Under the pieces are notes generated by a model. It saw nothing but the letters and a program-made list of their open reading frames with translations, did not search any database and was not told the origin of the DNA. A program made the translations under genes and the position numbers. A stretch of 64,000 nucleotides of DNA, taken from NCBI GenBank assembly GCA_028673005.1, contig CM054113.1, positions 36,398,117 to 36,462,116 of the forward strand. Reading direction: 5' to 3'. How positions within the stretch are numbered: the first letter of the stretch is position 1; each line of letters starts with the position of its first letter. Origin of the DNA: Tanypteryx hageni (Eukaryota > Arthropoda > Insecta > Odonata > Petaluridae). Shown here piece by piece: positions 37,901-50,283 of the stretch.

Positions 37901-38732
37901 ACGTTTTTCCATTAATTAATCTTTCTGACCATCAGGCTACTTCATCGCCAAGTTTGGGCTGATAGATATTTCTCTCAGTTGTAAAGCAGAAAACTATACC
38001 TTAGATTTTTACTGGCTCACTCAACAGTGAAGTACATCCCACACCAATATAAGGTGGTTGGTAAACAAGACGATAAAAAACATTTTAAAGTACATGGCGG
38101 AGGGGAACGTATCAAATCTTACCGTATCCGAAGGAGTAGACACGGGTGGCCTGGCTCTCGATTACGTACGTGAATCCGACGGAAACTCTGGAGGTTTTCC
38201 GTCCATTTCCTATAGGGAAAATCCGACCACAGTTACAAGGAGAGGGAAGGATGCCAGAGAGGGGAAGAAGGGGAGGATTTAGATAGAGAGACATTCCGCT
38301 GTGGGCGATGTATATTCATCCCTTTTAAGCTTACACGAGAGGAAAAAAGGAAGAAAGGGAGGGGGAGAGGATGCAAGCGAGTTAAGTTTCTTTCCGGCAT
38401 AAAACTTGAAAATATTCTGCGCGAGAATCATTCTCTCTCACGACGGCCACATACGACTCGATTGGCGAAAGAGGTGTCAACCTGCTGGCCTAACCTGCAC
38501 CTCGGAGCATTCTTCGGATAGGACAACAAAAAGTATATTTCTACTCCTTTGAGTGTGGACTCCTCGGGTATACGTGCAGAACAATCCCTGCGGCAGCGTG
38601 AAAGACGCAGAAAATTCAAACACCGCCGTTTTTACAAAGTGATATCCGAGGGGTCGTGGTAGCGATATTTTACCTTGTGTGTGCGTGGACGCCATTGGAT
38701 TATCCTTCTGCCGCCCTCTAGTTCTACTGGCG
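37901..38732 (+). promoter_or_regulatory. Upstream region of AdoR copy B (5' UTR and promoter expected)
   Basis: Above-average GC and CpG from about 38090 to 38730. It contains a polypurine stretch at 38335-38375. Open frames on both strands here match no family. No convincing TATA box or initiator could be fixed, so the transcription start is unknown. Confidence 0.35.
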
Positions 38733-39053
38733 ATGGCAGGACTGACAGAAGCGATTACCGCCACCGAGTTCATATTGGAAGATGGGGCCAACGATTCCTA
38801 CTCCACTTCGAGGGTCAACCTATCATCCTCCGAATTTAATGACGCCAATTCTACCTTATCCACACCCAAGAGCGAACCACCAGGCTTCCCTTTTACGGAT
38901 ACTTTACAACTACCCTTCACACTCAGTGAAATCATCATTGGTGTTGGAGCTATCGTAGGCAACGGGTTGGTCATGTTGGCGTTCATGAGAGAAAGGAAGC
39001 TAAGGAGGAGGACAAATTACTACATTATATCATTAGCGATTGCTGACTTTCTG
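38733..39053 (+). CDS. AdoR: AdoR copy B exon 1 (N-terminus, TM1, start of TM2)
   Basis: 107 codons. Residues 1-60 are Ser/Thr-rich and carry three N-glycosylation sequons, with no obvious signal peptide. TM1 spans about 62-86, followed by a basic first intracellular loop (RERKLRRRTN) and the start of TM2 up to LAIADFL. The exon ends in phase 0 at a GTGAG donor at 39054. The frame is open upstream to about 38679, but the ATG at 38733 has G at +4 and is the natural start. The 5' UTR and promoter must lie in the GC-richer stretch before it. Confidence 0.9.
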
Positions 39054-42000
39054 GTGAGCGAAACTGGTGCGAAACCCTTATTTATATGGACAAGTGAGAT
39101 AATACCACTTAACGTTGAGAGAGGATAAAGGATAGCGTGCCGCTTATTGTCAACTAACTAGGTTTTGATCAATTGAATTGTAGAGGAAATACTTTTTACG
39201 TGAATCGTGCTAGCTTGTGTGAAAAATTTTATTTATAGTTTACTAAGGACTGTATAGCTTTCATAGTAAAGTGATTTGTGCAACTAGAGCCTTTTAGTTT
39301 TGGATTATTGAGAAAAGGGGTGCTCTCTTTATAACAGATAACTTGTACAGTTGAAACTTCTCCGGTATTGTTCAGTCTAATTTATGTAAATCCGCGTGCA
39401 CGAGTGACCAGGGCAAGCGTGTGGGTGGGACAAGGAACAGAACTAGTTGCGTTAAAAGAAACTGGCGGTTCTACATATTTTCAGTATAAATAAGGCGAAG
39501 GCTGGCTGTGTGGTGTGGCACAGTGCGGTAGGTAAAATGGTGAAAGGTGTCCCCGTAAAATTCTTACGTTAACATTTGCTTACATAGGTACTTGTAGAGG
39601 CTTGTGTCAATTTCGCAAGAAGGCGTGTTTCCTTGTCAAATCCTATGGGAAGCGTTATCACGGCACAAAAGAGAATTATGGAAATGCGTTCCTTATTAAA
39701 CTCCTCCGGAAAGTGGATATCCGGTACAGATATCCAAAATTGGCGATAATAATAAACTAGACGTTACTGATATACTAATTTTCCTCTCTATGGTTAAAAT
39801 AAATAATAATTTCGCGCTTTAAAGTTGCTCCTAATTAAAAGATAAACAGCAGCAGGAAATATTCAAAGCAAGTATATTTTGAAATTCACAAAATAAAAAG
39901 AACTATAAAAAGTGAACTTTAGCTATTTACTCGAGATAGGCCACTATTTATAGTGAAACTGCATCGATTTAATTTCAATCAATTTATTTACAGCGTGTAT
40001 TTCCCGTAAGCGATATAAAAATTTTTCCTATTTATCTTAGATAATTAACGTGTAAATTTCCTTTCCCCGTTGTAAATAGAGTTGTACCAACCAAAAGCCT
40101 CGGGCATCTCTAAATATAGATTGACTTCGTGAATTTTGCCTCTCGCCTGTACATATTTCGTTGAGACTTTTTAAACAAAGTTTTTTTTCTGCGTGTCATT
40201 CCTGTTGCATATGTGTGAGAAAGAGAAAAAAGCCATTTTCTAACTAATGAAAACTGCCCGTCACTAATAGACAAGACCACGGTCGATTTCCCAGAAAGAG
40301 GAGCGGATTTAAGCGGTTTGTCACTTGGGTAATACAGTGCGGAGAATGTATAAAATGGAGTTAACGTATGTAATCCAATAAATCACACACCATTAGGGTT
40401 AGGTTTGTGATAGATTAAGTAGGAGGAAAGTTTTTGAGGTATTTCCTTATTTACATAGTGTTAAACTTCTTTACGTTTTTCATTTTCCAGCGAAGTAGCC
40501 GTTTTAATTATATCATCTTCGATGTTACTGAAAACCAAGTCATTCATTTCATGTTCAGCAAAGTTTTCACAACCTGCTAAAGCATGAAATGCTACATTAT
40601 AATTTTTCCAACTTCACAACATTTCAATAAGTTAAAATTTTTGTTGTTTAGTGTTGCTAATAATCGTTATTGACAGCGGCTATTCAGTTACCGAACGCTT
40701 ATCTCATTCAAATTTCCTCAAACCAGCAGTCTTAATTCTTAAAATGGACAATGAGGCTTTATTATTGATCAATAGCTAGCCTGTAATCCGACGAACAACT
40801 TTATTTTAAAATTAATAGCATCCCTTAATCTATCGGTTTAATTTATGATGCAGCATTTTGGCTCTGAAAAATAATCCTGTTTTCTGCCTTTTTTTCCCCT
40901 TTACATGAGTGAGAACCTTTATTACTAATTAATAAAATATCTTTGCTTCACAATTATAAATAAATATCTGGAGCTATGAAGTGTTGCTACTAAGGGAAAT
41001 TGTTATTTTACTTCTCCGTCTGTACCAAGAAACGGCATCATCATGAGCTGTTAAGGCTTTACTAGGTAAAATTGCGCTTAATTTCATCTCCAGTTGGTCT
41101 CTCGTATTTTACTAATTCTTCAGATATTATCTTAAAGTTTTAAAACTTTTTTCTCATTCTTGTGTAGCCGTTAATGATTTCTGCGCAACTTTGAACTCCG
41201 ATAGACCGGAACTCGTATAACAGGGACTCGCCTAGCCAGTTTCAACGACAATTATCAGGAAAGAAATTCCGAGTAAGATGAATATCTGAGGAAAAAAGAT
41301 GGGAACAGTCCTTCAGGTCAGGAAATCAGGAAGTTCGTTTTTAATGCGCGGGAAAAAAATCTGTAGGAAAAATCGTTTTTTCGCATTAAATTTAGAGATT
41401 AGGAAAGTTCCCGGGAGCTTCCTTGTAATGTAGTAGATGTTTCGGCATGGCGGTAGATTGTTTCTTATTTTCTTCTTGCCATTTTTACTGTACATTTCCT
41501 TTGAAGTAGTTGAAAATTACAATATTTTTGGCCAAATAAACCTTTAAAAGTTAGGTTTATTGTTACTGAAATGAATTATTCCTAACCCATACACTTCTTC
41601 ATGATAAAATGAACAATTGTATTGTGAATAGACGCGGTAATCTCCTGAAGAAAATCCAACGCCTGATCGATCTTAGCACAATCCTAACACCTTAATATTT
41701 TGTCGCTAAATGTTGGAGGAATTCGGGGATAATAATATTAAAACTACAATTCATTCCTAAATGGATTAAATCGTTTCCTCGGAAGTTATAGAATATTTCA
41801 GAATTAATTTGCTTGCTCTGTAATTCTTCAGTTAAACGATTATTTTTATTCAAATAGTCTCTATTGAAAAAATCAAATATCGAGTTATACTTGTGGTTGG
41901 GATCCAAATAATGATAACTATTCTCAATCAAAAATATTCACTTCATATTGTAACATTATCTATATCCCAAATAAAGGAACGAACAAACCTTTGAGTGTTT

Positions 42001-45000
42001 TCTTCGTTTAATTTTTAATACCTCAAGTCGTAATATATAGAAGTGGATATTCAGTCTTTGTATCTTAGTTAATAAGAAATATCTCTAAACTCTCTTACAG
42101 ATTGGTCTTATAGGCATCCCCGTATCACTTTTGGCATCTGTAGGGCTTCCACGCGGATTCTACCCATGCTTTTTTTCGATCTGCTTTCTCATCGCACTAT
42201 GCACGGCATCCATCTTCTGCCTCCTGGCTGTCTCCGTGGATCGCTACTGGGCCATCCTTCATCCAATGGCGTACACGAGGGACGTGGGCGAAAAGACAGC
42301 ATTCGGTGAGATTTTAATAAAATAGATTTATTTTATTTGTTAATTTTACGACTTTGATAGCATTGGCACTAAAAATTCAAAGAAAAAGTCGACTGAAAAA
42401 AAAGATTGCTAAACTGTATAAAGAAAAAATACATTCACGTTTAGCACGTGCTAAATATATTCCCGTGCATATTTTGCATATTTTGTCGCAGATGATGCAT
42501 TTCACCAATATTATGTATAGGCCACTTTTAGCACGTTTTCTCAAAAGAAAAAAGTGATCACGCTATCTGCTCGTCTGTCTGTGAACAATTAACTAATCCT
42601 TTGGTTTTAATAATTCGAAAAATATTTTTGTTGTATGTGAATTTTGGATACTAATGGAAAGATCATGAAAAAATAGAATGCGGATTTGGACTGACGACTG
42701 ACTAGGCTTGAGTCGATAGTAATCAAATAATCCATGGGGAATTTTTGACGTTTTCGTCAAATGTTTTGTGGCAACTAGGAATCAAAGTGCTGATAATTTA
42801 TATTCCAACTTCTTAACTCCTTCGGTGTTCACTATAGAATTATCGAGCTGAAAACCAAAGCAAGAATAAGCGCTTTGGTTTCAAAAATTGAAAAATCATA
42901 TACTTATCCATGGTATCTTCGTTATGAAAAACCAAATGCGTATTTCACCTAAAATAGATTCTAAAAAAGAATGAAAAACTAATTACGGATATACTTCAAA
43001 CCTTTAAGGCAAAAACGAAGGAGGTTTAATACCCCTGAAAATTAAAATGTTCGACTATTATTTTTTTCGAAATATAAATCTGAAAATTGCTCTGTTAATT
43101 ATACTTAACATATATTCTCTCGCCGTTTAGGGTTAAAATTAGATGTCTCGAAAAGAAAACTATTTTTTTTAATCCAGGTGTTCTTACAGCCATTTCCAGG
43201 ACTAGATTTAGGACACTATCTACTTTTGTATATTTACTTGCTGATAGTGTTCGCTTAGAGAATGACTAATAATCCCATGCAAAAGAAAAATATTTTTAAT
43301 GGTTGTTTATGTGATTTTTTTTACGGTGCAGTTATCATATGCATCTGCTGGGTGACTGCCACTATAATCGGCTTTCTACCAATGATGGGATGGAACAATG
43401 GATACGACAATCAGTGTTATTTCACGAAGATCATGGATTACGACTACCTCGTGTTTCTCTACTTCGCCACCATCATTACCCCGGCGTTGCTGATGGCTTT
43501 CTTTTACGCAGACATTTACAGAGTGGTCATTCAACAGGTTAGTGAATTAATTGCAATAAAGGTTTTATAATTTTGGATTTGAAGAATGTAACATTAATAT
43601 ATTATTTTGCCATTACTTATAAAATGTTCGAGTTTAACTACAATCAACCCTTTGACATCTTCACTCGGATTGTACGAAATCAATTGCCCCACATTACTTG
43701 TGATTCCCTACGCATGTTTACATGTCAACGTGCGCTTTTACATCTTCCGTTTTCTCTATATAGTCACTTATCCTCTAACAATACTTCCGCCGGTGAATGA
43801 AAGACCATAGCTTTTACGTTTTTTGTATAGCCATATCAACAACACGGTATCCCTCTAAAGATATCAAATTTCAATGATGATCTTTAATCTCCTTGTTTAA
43901 ATAATCAATTTAAACAGACCATTTACGTCAGATAAACATCTGAAATGCTTAGACTATCCGAAAGTTATGCTGTATTAAATAAGGAACAATTTGGATGAAG
44001 GCCTCAATTGTATTTCTAAACGTTTGTTCCCAGTAAAGTTAATACATATGAGTGGGGATCATTTCACATACATAAATGAAACGACCGTTGTAACAGCGGC
44101 ATGAAATATAATAATTACGCAAAAGATAATTTCCGAAACTGATAAAAATCACGCCATGACCTTCCTTATATTAAGCAGACTAAAAGTGTGCGATATACCT
44201 TATATTAATTTTATCATTTTTCCGTAATTTATCGCTAAATCTACAAACGAGATCTTGACTCCAGTTAACTACTTTTTCTACTTTATTGCATGTCGTGTGA
44301 CATTTAACGTAAAGTCAAGGCTGAAAAGGCATAATATTCATGGTACTGATGAAATTCTTCAAAAAAATTATGCGAATAGCCGTTAAAGTTATACGTATTT
44401 ATGGGATTCCCGAATCCATTTACGCCTCAAGAAAGACGTGTAACTCTGAACACTTTCTCCTATCTTATTCAGTTGCGCAAGAAGATCGCCATGGACGCGA
44501 ACCTCGCTAGAGCAAAGAGAAACGGAGAACGAGTCAGCATCCGGGCGTTGCTTGGAGCAGCTCAACAATCCGAGATCAGAGTGACGAAGAACCTAGCCAT
44601 AATCGTCCTCTTTTTCGTCGTGTGCTGGATTCCCCTCTACACCGTCAACTGCATTACGGCGTTCTGTCCTGACTGCCCAGTTTCAGCACCTCTGGTCCTA
44701 GTCTTGATCATCCTCTCGCACCTCAACTCCGCTGTCAACCCCATCATTTACGCCTATCGCATGAAGGACTTCAGGATAGCCCTGCGCGTCATGTTTTGCA
44801 GCAATAAGGGAGATCTTCCTGCAACCGACGATCCACCGTCTTTCCCCCAGGATGCCAGAAAACAACGCCAAGAGTTTGTGGCGCCACCTCAAGAGCCCGC
44901 GTCGCAGTCGTCGGCCCTATCCGTGTTAGTTGTGACTGAAAACTCGGATACTCTTTCCGCGACTGTACCCATTGACACTTTGACGCAGTCTCCGTCGCAA

Positions 45001-45039
45001 AGAAGAGCCATCACTAATCCTTCAGAGGGTCATGTGTAA
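38733..45039 (+). CDS. AdoR: Adenosine receptor-like GPCR, copy B (complete, 4 exons)
   Basis: Class A GPCR of the invertebrate adenosine receptor family, a plasma-membrane receptor for extracellular adenosine expected to act through G proteins. Exons 38733-39053, 42101-42305, 43332-43537 and 44473-45039 have GT/AG borders and phases 0, 1 and 0, and join into about 432 residues. Seen: N-glycosylation sequons at N20, N29 and N39; GNGLV in TM1; LAIAD in TM2; DRY at 154-156; W182 in TM4; CWIPL in TM6; NPIIY at 333-337. C130 and C204 can form the TM3-ECL2 disulfide. Relative to the human A2A pocket, F206 (ECL2), T141 (3.36), W296, N303 (6.55), S326 and H327 (7.43) are kept. A2A H250 is Tyr here, Q89 is Ala and E169 is Thr. 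The second copy of a tandem pair. The ATG at 38733 is the first that gives a normal extracellular N-terminus. Family assignment is firm; ligand response is inferred. Confidence 0.93.
39054..42100 (+). other. Intron 1 of AdoR copy B
   Basis: 3.05 kb between donor CTG/GTGAGC and acceptor TCTTACAG. AT-rich, with no long ORF and no transposon that I recognise. Confidence 0.85.
42101..42305 (+). CDS. AdoR: AdoR copy B exon 2 (TM2-TM3, DRY motif)
   Basis: 205 bases after a TTACAG acceptor. It encodes the rest of TM2, the TM3 cysteine (C130), T141, which matches A2A T88 (3.36), and the VSVDRYWAILHPMAY segment with the DRY motif. It ends one base into a codon at a GTGAG donor (42306). That base joins the first two bases of exon 3 to give Val176. 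No counterpart of this exon was found for copy A in the window. Confidence 0.93.
42306..43331 (+). other. Intron 2 of AdoR copy B
   Basis: 1.03 kb, GTGAGA to GGTGCAG. A 67-codon open frame at 42354-42557 is Lys/Arg-rich and resembles no protein I know. Nothing else is evident. Confidence 0.85.
43332..43537 (+). CDS. AdoR: AdoR copy B exon 3 (TM4-ECL2-TM5)
   Basis: 206 bases, exactly the length of exon 3 of copy A. It encodes TM4 (IICICWVTATIIGFLP), the GWNNG turn, the ECL2 cysteine C204 with F206 (A2A F168), and TM5 with P226. It ends in phase 0 with Gln-Gln before a GTTAGT donor. The adenosine-receptor signatures GFLPMMGWN and DYDYLVFLYFATI are plain. Confidence 0.95.
43538..44472 (+). other. 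Intron 3 of AdoR copy B
   Basis: 0.94 kb, GTTAGT to TTATTCAG. No transposon or coding signal seen. Confidence 0.85.
44473..45039 (+). CDS. AdoR: AdoR copy B exon 4 (TM6-TM7 and shortened C-tail)
   Basis: Starts after TTATTCAG in phase 0 with LRKKIAMD. TM6 carries CWIPLYTVNC, the FCPDC turn follows, and TM7 carries LSHLNSAVNPIIY. The tail after RIALRVMF is Ser/Pro-rich and stops at 45037-45039. Aligned to copy A, the tail has a net 4-base insertion just before the stop. The frame is therefore shifted and closes about 110 codons early, and similarity to A coding sequence goes on past the stop. Confidence 0.94.
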   Translation: MRKKIAMDANLARAKRNGERVSIRALLGAAQQSEIRVTKNLAIIVLFFVVCWIPLYTVNCITAFCPDCPVSAPLVLVLIILSHLNSAVNPIIYAYRMKDFRIALRVMFCSNKGDLPATDDPPSFPQDARKQRQEFVAPPQEPASQSSALSVLVVTENSDTLSATVPIDTLTQSPSQRRAITNPSEGHV

Positions 45040-45880
45040 AAATGTCCCCTCCGAATACAAGATGCGATTCTCTAACAAGACTGATGTCTTGTGCAGAGGC
45101 TGAGATCAGTTCCAAATCCCAGGAGATGCACGACAACGGAGGGATATAGGGAAATGATCGGAAAGAATGAGAAATAGAGAAAGCGGCAGAAGTGGAAAAG
45201 AGGGATAAAGAAATAGAGATGGTGATAGGGGTGAATGCGAGGTAGGTGATATATGTGTGGACTATGAATGAAGAGGTACAGGAGAAGTGTGAAGTGAACA
45301 AAGACACCCAAAAAGGTGACGTCCCAATGGTTGGCTCTGACTTCTGCAAAGCTTTTTGAGAGACTGAGTACGGTATGCAAATGAACGATCATGAAAACGC
45401 CAAAATAATCGTGGAATCGATACTATTTAATCGGAGCGATCGATGTGAGGCGAAATAAACTTCTTTGAAGTGCAGATTATAACGATCTACTTTACGTTAA
45501 AATGCTTTTTTCGGCACAATCCGTCGGACACAAACTCAATGTGGATTGGGTATTAATTTCTTCCAGATCGTGCTACGACGATTTATTTATGCTAAATCTA
45601 ATATAATGTATAAAAAGTGCTATATATAAAAGAAATTCTCAAGTGTTTTTGCATCATTAATCGCGGAGATGTGTAGCAAATTACCTGACCGACTGCTTAC
45701 CTTCCCAAGAAGCGAAGGAGCTTTTAGGAAAAGACTGCAATATCTTTCATTTAAAACGTAGTAATACAAGTATTGCAGTGTAATTATAAATAATGTATTA
45801 TGTCCCATCCTGAAGCCAGAAAGGCATTTATTTATGCTCAATATAGTCTTCATCATAGGTAGCCTGTCAGTAAACATTCG
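45040..45880 (+). other. 3' flank of AdoR copy B with former C-tail coding DNA
   Basis: Bases 45040-45360 still align with the copy A tail coding sequence. The match is seen around GAATACAAGATG, GCAGAGGCTGAGAT and GGTGACGTCCCAATGGTTG, and includes the position of A's own stop (TTTTTGAGA near 45355). Several in-frame stops now break it. After this the two 3' flanks stay alignable to about 45880. Confidence 0.75.
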
Positions 45881-46305
45881 GGTTTATTATTGGTAAAACT
45901 TAGTTCTCCACTTTATCGTGTATTCGGAAAACTTCTTCATGTCTTCATCAGCTAAAGGCTTTTCATTCACATTTCATTTTTTCCGTCCAGTTTCCCTCAT
46001 AGTACATCTTTATTCACGCTCTCTCTCATCATCCATGATATATAAAGTTAAATTATAGAAACTGCCTTTCTGCTTTTAACTACGTTGATATTTGAAATTA
46101 AATTACTAAATAATTTAATTTGCGTAAATTCCAGTAAAAAAGGGAAGGATATAAAAATGAAGATAGTTATGTAATTTTTGTTTTGATTTAAAGTAGAAAA
46201 ATTTTTATTATAATATAAAATAACTTAATCATATTAACATATTTTACCAATGCTGATAATGCAGAATTTTCCACTCATCCTCCCTCTACTCTACCCCCCC
46301 TCTCT

Positions 46306-47759
46306 CTCTCTCTAGGGTTAAATGTTAATGTTAATGTTAAAATTAACTCTGATCTAGCTTCTCTCTCTCTTTGGAGCGCAAATAACTTTCTGAAGATCAA
46401 CCCCGCAAAAAGTCAATCTATTATTATCGGCTACCCCAAATTATTGGCTTCCATAGATCATAGCGAATCTCCACTTCTATCGCTAGAGGGGTCCACATTG
46501 CATTTTCAACCTCGGTGACATAGTAGATGAAACTCTATCCTGGGCTCCTAATACCAATAAAATCTGTAGTACCATCAACTCCTCTTTGCACTCTCTCAAA
46601 AGACTCAAAAACTTATTACCTAATTCCTTACGTAAACTCTTTGTGACCACACTCGTTTTTCTTCACTTTGACTATTGTGATGTTGTTTATAATGATCTCT
46701 CCTGTGAACTGGCATTAAAACTTTAACGCACACAAAACTCCTGCATGAGATCCATTGGTGACCTTAAAAAGAGTGACCACATTAGCGAACAATACAATAA
46801 TCTTTCATGGCTCAAACTTGACGCTCGAAGGAACTTACATACCCTGATGCAAATGTACAAAATCCTTACTTATAACAAACCTGACTACCTCTCTTCCCTC
46901 TTCAATGAAATCAATACAGTACACAAGCGGGATACTAGAGGCAAGAATAACCTCCTTATTCCTCATCACAGGAGGAACATCTACAATAAATCCTTTCAAG
47001 TCTCCGGTTGCCGACTCTGGAATAACTAAGATGAGAATTTTAAAACATCTCCCTCTTTAAACTCATTCAAACGCACCTGTGTCACTCACTTTCTAAAACA
47101 ACAAAGTAATCCTTAATCATCTCTTTACACTCCCCATAAATTATCCTTACTCAAGTTTTTTTTTGTTTGTCTTATATTACTTTGTATTTCTTAATATAAT
47201 TTTTTATTGTTTTTACATATTTTGGGTATTGTTTTTATATATTTTTGTTTCTTCTATTGTTTATATATTTTTTGTGTTGTTTTTATTTTTTTCTATTGTT
47301 TTATATTATTTTGTATTGTATTATATTATTTATGTATTTTATATCATTTCCTGCTTTCTTATAATATGCATGCCCAACAACATTCTCTATATTCATTCAT
47401 TGTATATATTTCATGTATATTTCATCTCATTCTGCATACTTGTATATTTCTTGTTTACATTACGTTATTACCTTTACGTGTACTTTTTTATGACGGTATA
47501 TAATTACGCTGTATATACGAACTCTCCCACTGTACATACTCCTTTCTATTTAATGTTGTAGTTTTGTATTACCATATGTACACTATCTAGGGTTTTCGCA
47601 GGTTTTTCACACCCCCCTTCTTAGTGGGTGTTTTCCTGCGTGGGTTTTACTAGGGAGGACATGTCTGTTTTTACCTAGGTTTTCCCCACGAACACAAATC
47701 TGTATTCAATTTTATCTTTTTACTTTGTATGATTTAGGTATATAATGTATTTTGTTATA
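46306..47759 (+). mobile_element. LINE C-terminal part, interrupted by a Tigger element
   Basis: From 46321 the plus strand reads the end of a non-LTR reverse transcriptase with shifts: SLWSANNFLKINPAKSQSII, then INSSLHSLKRLKNLLPNSLR, LFVTTLVFLHFDYCDVVYND and, at 46745-47029, a 94-codon open piece ending SFQVSGCRLWNN. The 3' UTR (47160-47560) is T-rich. The element continues beyond the insertion at 50284-50388, ending in AATAAAGACGATT and ATCT repeats. The 5' part is missing. Confidence 0.75.
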
Positions 47760-50283
47760 CAGTGAAACCTGGGTTATACGTAACCCAATTATACGTAATA
47801 CTTCTTTATACGTATTTTATGGCTGGTCCCAGCGAAACACCATATGGTTACACGTATTAAAATACTGAGTTATGCGTAACTGACTTATACGTAAATTTCA
47901 TTTATACGTAGCGTTCATCCGCTCCCGCCAGCTACTTTTATCTCGGTAGTACGTATTTACGTGCTGTGCATGCATTTTATTATTTTGCATCATTATAGGA
48001 TTATGTCATGTTAAAATAACGCGACGTTATCTGCTGGTATCCGATAACAATGGTTTGCGATAACAATGTAAGATTCTATCCTGTGGAAAAAATAACGAAA
48101 CATTATGCGTTTTCTTTGCGATGCCTGAGATTCGGATACAAAGTAATCAGTGCTGCTTTTTAAAGGCCCTCAAATAGGAGAGGGAGTTAGGGGAAGGCCC
48201 TCAGCTATGGAGGGGGAGTTAGGGGAAGTCGGAAGAAAAATCGGCCAGGCTGACTTTATGCGCAGAAGGGGATAGTCGTGCACTGGAAGACACAGCGTTT
48301 TATCAGTCGTGAACATTCTCCTCAGTGTTTCGCCAGCCTTTATATTATATGTCTCAAAAAAGAAAAGGAATTACAGTAGAGAATAAAATAAAAATTATAA
48401 ATGAGGCTGAAGAAAATCCGCACCTGTTGAAGAAAGAACTGGCTAACAGACTGAAAATTCCGTATACAACGGTGTGCACTATTCTGGCCAAATCCGACCA
48501 GTGAGAGAAAACTATGCAAGCGCTGGCCAGAATGCACATAAAAGAAGACGTGTCCAGGAAGGAATGCTGATCTAGAAAAATCTCTGTTTATGTGGTTTAA
48601 AGAGATGAGGTCAAAAATATCCCTATAAGCGGCACCATATCGTACTACAAGAAAAGGCCAAGAGTTTGGCAGCCAAGATGAATGTGAGGAATTTCAGGCT
48701 TCACAAGGTTGGCTGCAAGGATTTAAAGAAAGGCATGGCATCACTGGACGCATGATTTCGGGGGAGTCAAGTTCGGTTGACAATGTTTGTGCAGCCTTTT
48801 GGAAGGAAAAACAGTTGGGCATGTTGATTGCGGGATACAGGCCATCCGATATTTACAACATAGATGAAACAGGACTTTTCTACAATTTCCTTCCAAGTCG
48901 CACATTGGCAGAAAAGATGGATACTTGTCATGGGGGGAAGAATAGCAAGCAACGTTTGACAGTTTTACTTGCTTGCAATGCGGATGGAACAGACAAGTGC
49001 CGGCCGCTTATTATCGGCAAATCTACTAAGTCTCGATGTTTCAAAAACGTGAGGACATTTCCTACAGATTACACCGCAAATAGCAAGGCTTGGATGACGA
49101 GCAGTGTGATGAAAAAGTGGCTGATGGTTTTAAATGATAGAATGCGCAAAGAAAAACGAAAAATTCTACTTTTCTGTGACAACTGTACTGCTCACGATTT
49201 TCAAGATTTCTCCCATATCCGCCTCGGGTTTCCCCCCCTAACACCACTAGCAAGCTGCAGCCACTTGACTTGGGCATAACTGCCAATCTAAATGCACATT
49301 ACCGCAAAATTTTGGTTCAATATACTGTCTCCCTGCTAGAAGCGAGCCCGAAGAAAAAATGCCCACAACTCAGTGTCCTTCAGGTAAGACAAATTGCTGC
49401 AGTGATCAGTAACTTCCTCACTTCATGAACTTTGGTTTCTAAATTGTCTGAAATTGTGATTTTCTTATTCAGGCAAAGCACTTCATTGCCTCCGCTTGGA
49501 ATGCAGTCCAGCCTTCTACGATAAAGAAGTGCTTCCGTAATGCAGGATTTGTTTTTGATGGGCTGCATGAACCCGATGACGATGATGTACCCGATGATGT
49601 GGAGCCACCTGAGAGTTGGTCAACAGAATGATCGTTTGAGGACTTCATTCATTTCGATGATGATGTCGCTGTTTGCGCCAGCCTTGCTGAGTATATTTCA
49701 GACCAGTGTTATGCTATAGATAATTTTTTTCCTGAACAAAATGCCTTTTTACCATCATACTTTACAGATGATGACGAAATCACAGCAAGCGTGGTGACTC
49801 AAGAAGAAGATAGTGCCGAATCAGATGACGAAAAGAGCGAATTGTTCGGAAACCACCTCATTTTCAGAGGCATTGGCTAGTATGGAAGTGGCGAAGCGCT
49901 TCATTTCCTCTTTTGAGAGTCAAGAGGAGATTATGTCCATAGCAAATCAACTTGAAAGTTCTCTGTACCTTTTTTCCAGGAAAAGAAGGAAAAAAAGACA
50001 ATAACGGACCATTTCATTTCAAATAAAATGTAATTTGTTGAAAGTGTATTTTTTTAAATCACGTGCTGATTGTGAGTGCTACATCAGCGAGTGAGAGTTT
50101 GCGGTTGTGAGATATTTTGTTTATTTTTGCTCTATAAATATGTGCCTTTCACGAAATCACCAAATGTCTGGTTTAATCTTCATATGTCGATCTTATTTAT
50201 CCATCTATTGAGTTATACGTAACTCTGAGTTATACGTATTTTTTGTTCGGTCCCTTGAACTACGTATAACCCAGGTTTCACTG
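47760..50283 (+). mobile_element. Tigger (pogo-type) DNA transposon, nested in the LINE
   Basis: Perfect 23-base inverted ends (CAGTGAAACCTGGGTTATAC plus GTA) lie next to TA at 47758-47759 and 50284-50285. Subterminal TTATACGTA units recur at both ends. The ends are fresh, but the transposase at 48349-50003 is broken. It splits the LINE 3' UTR and so is the younger insertion. Confidence 0.95.
48349..50003 (+). pseudogene. Tigger transposase pseudogene with probable intron
   Basis: It starts at ATG 48349 with MSQKRKGITVENKIKIINEA and a CENP-B-type helix-turn-helix. A TGA at 48502-48504 ends that frame, and several breaks follow to 48750. 48752-49279 holds the DDE domain: YNIDETGLFY (first Asp), ILLFCDNCTAH (second Asp). 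A shift in a C run near 49232 comes before the third block, which reads NTTSKLQPLDLGI in another frame. After SVLQ the frame is kept only if 49384-49472 (GTAAG to TTATTCAG, 89 bases) is spliced out; then AKHFIASAWNAVQP follows, as in other Tigger proteins. The acidic C-tail has further stops. Confidence 0.85.

Noticed and set aside
47163..47561. 132-codon Tyr/Phe/Ile-rich frame that looks like a membrane protein
   Set aside because: T-rich 3' UTR of the LINE; hydrophobicity follows from base composition.
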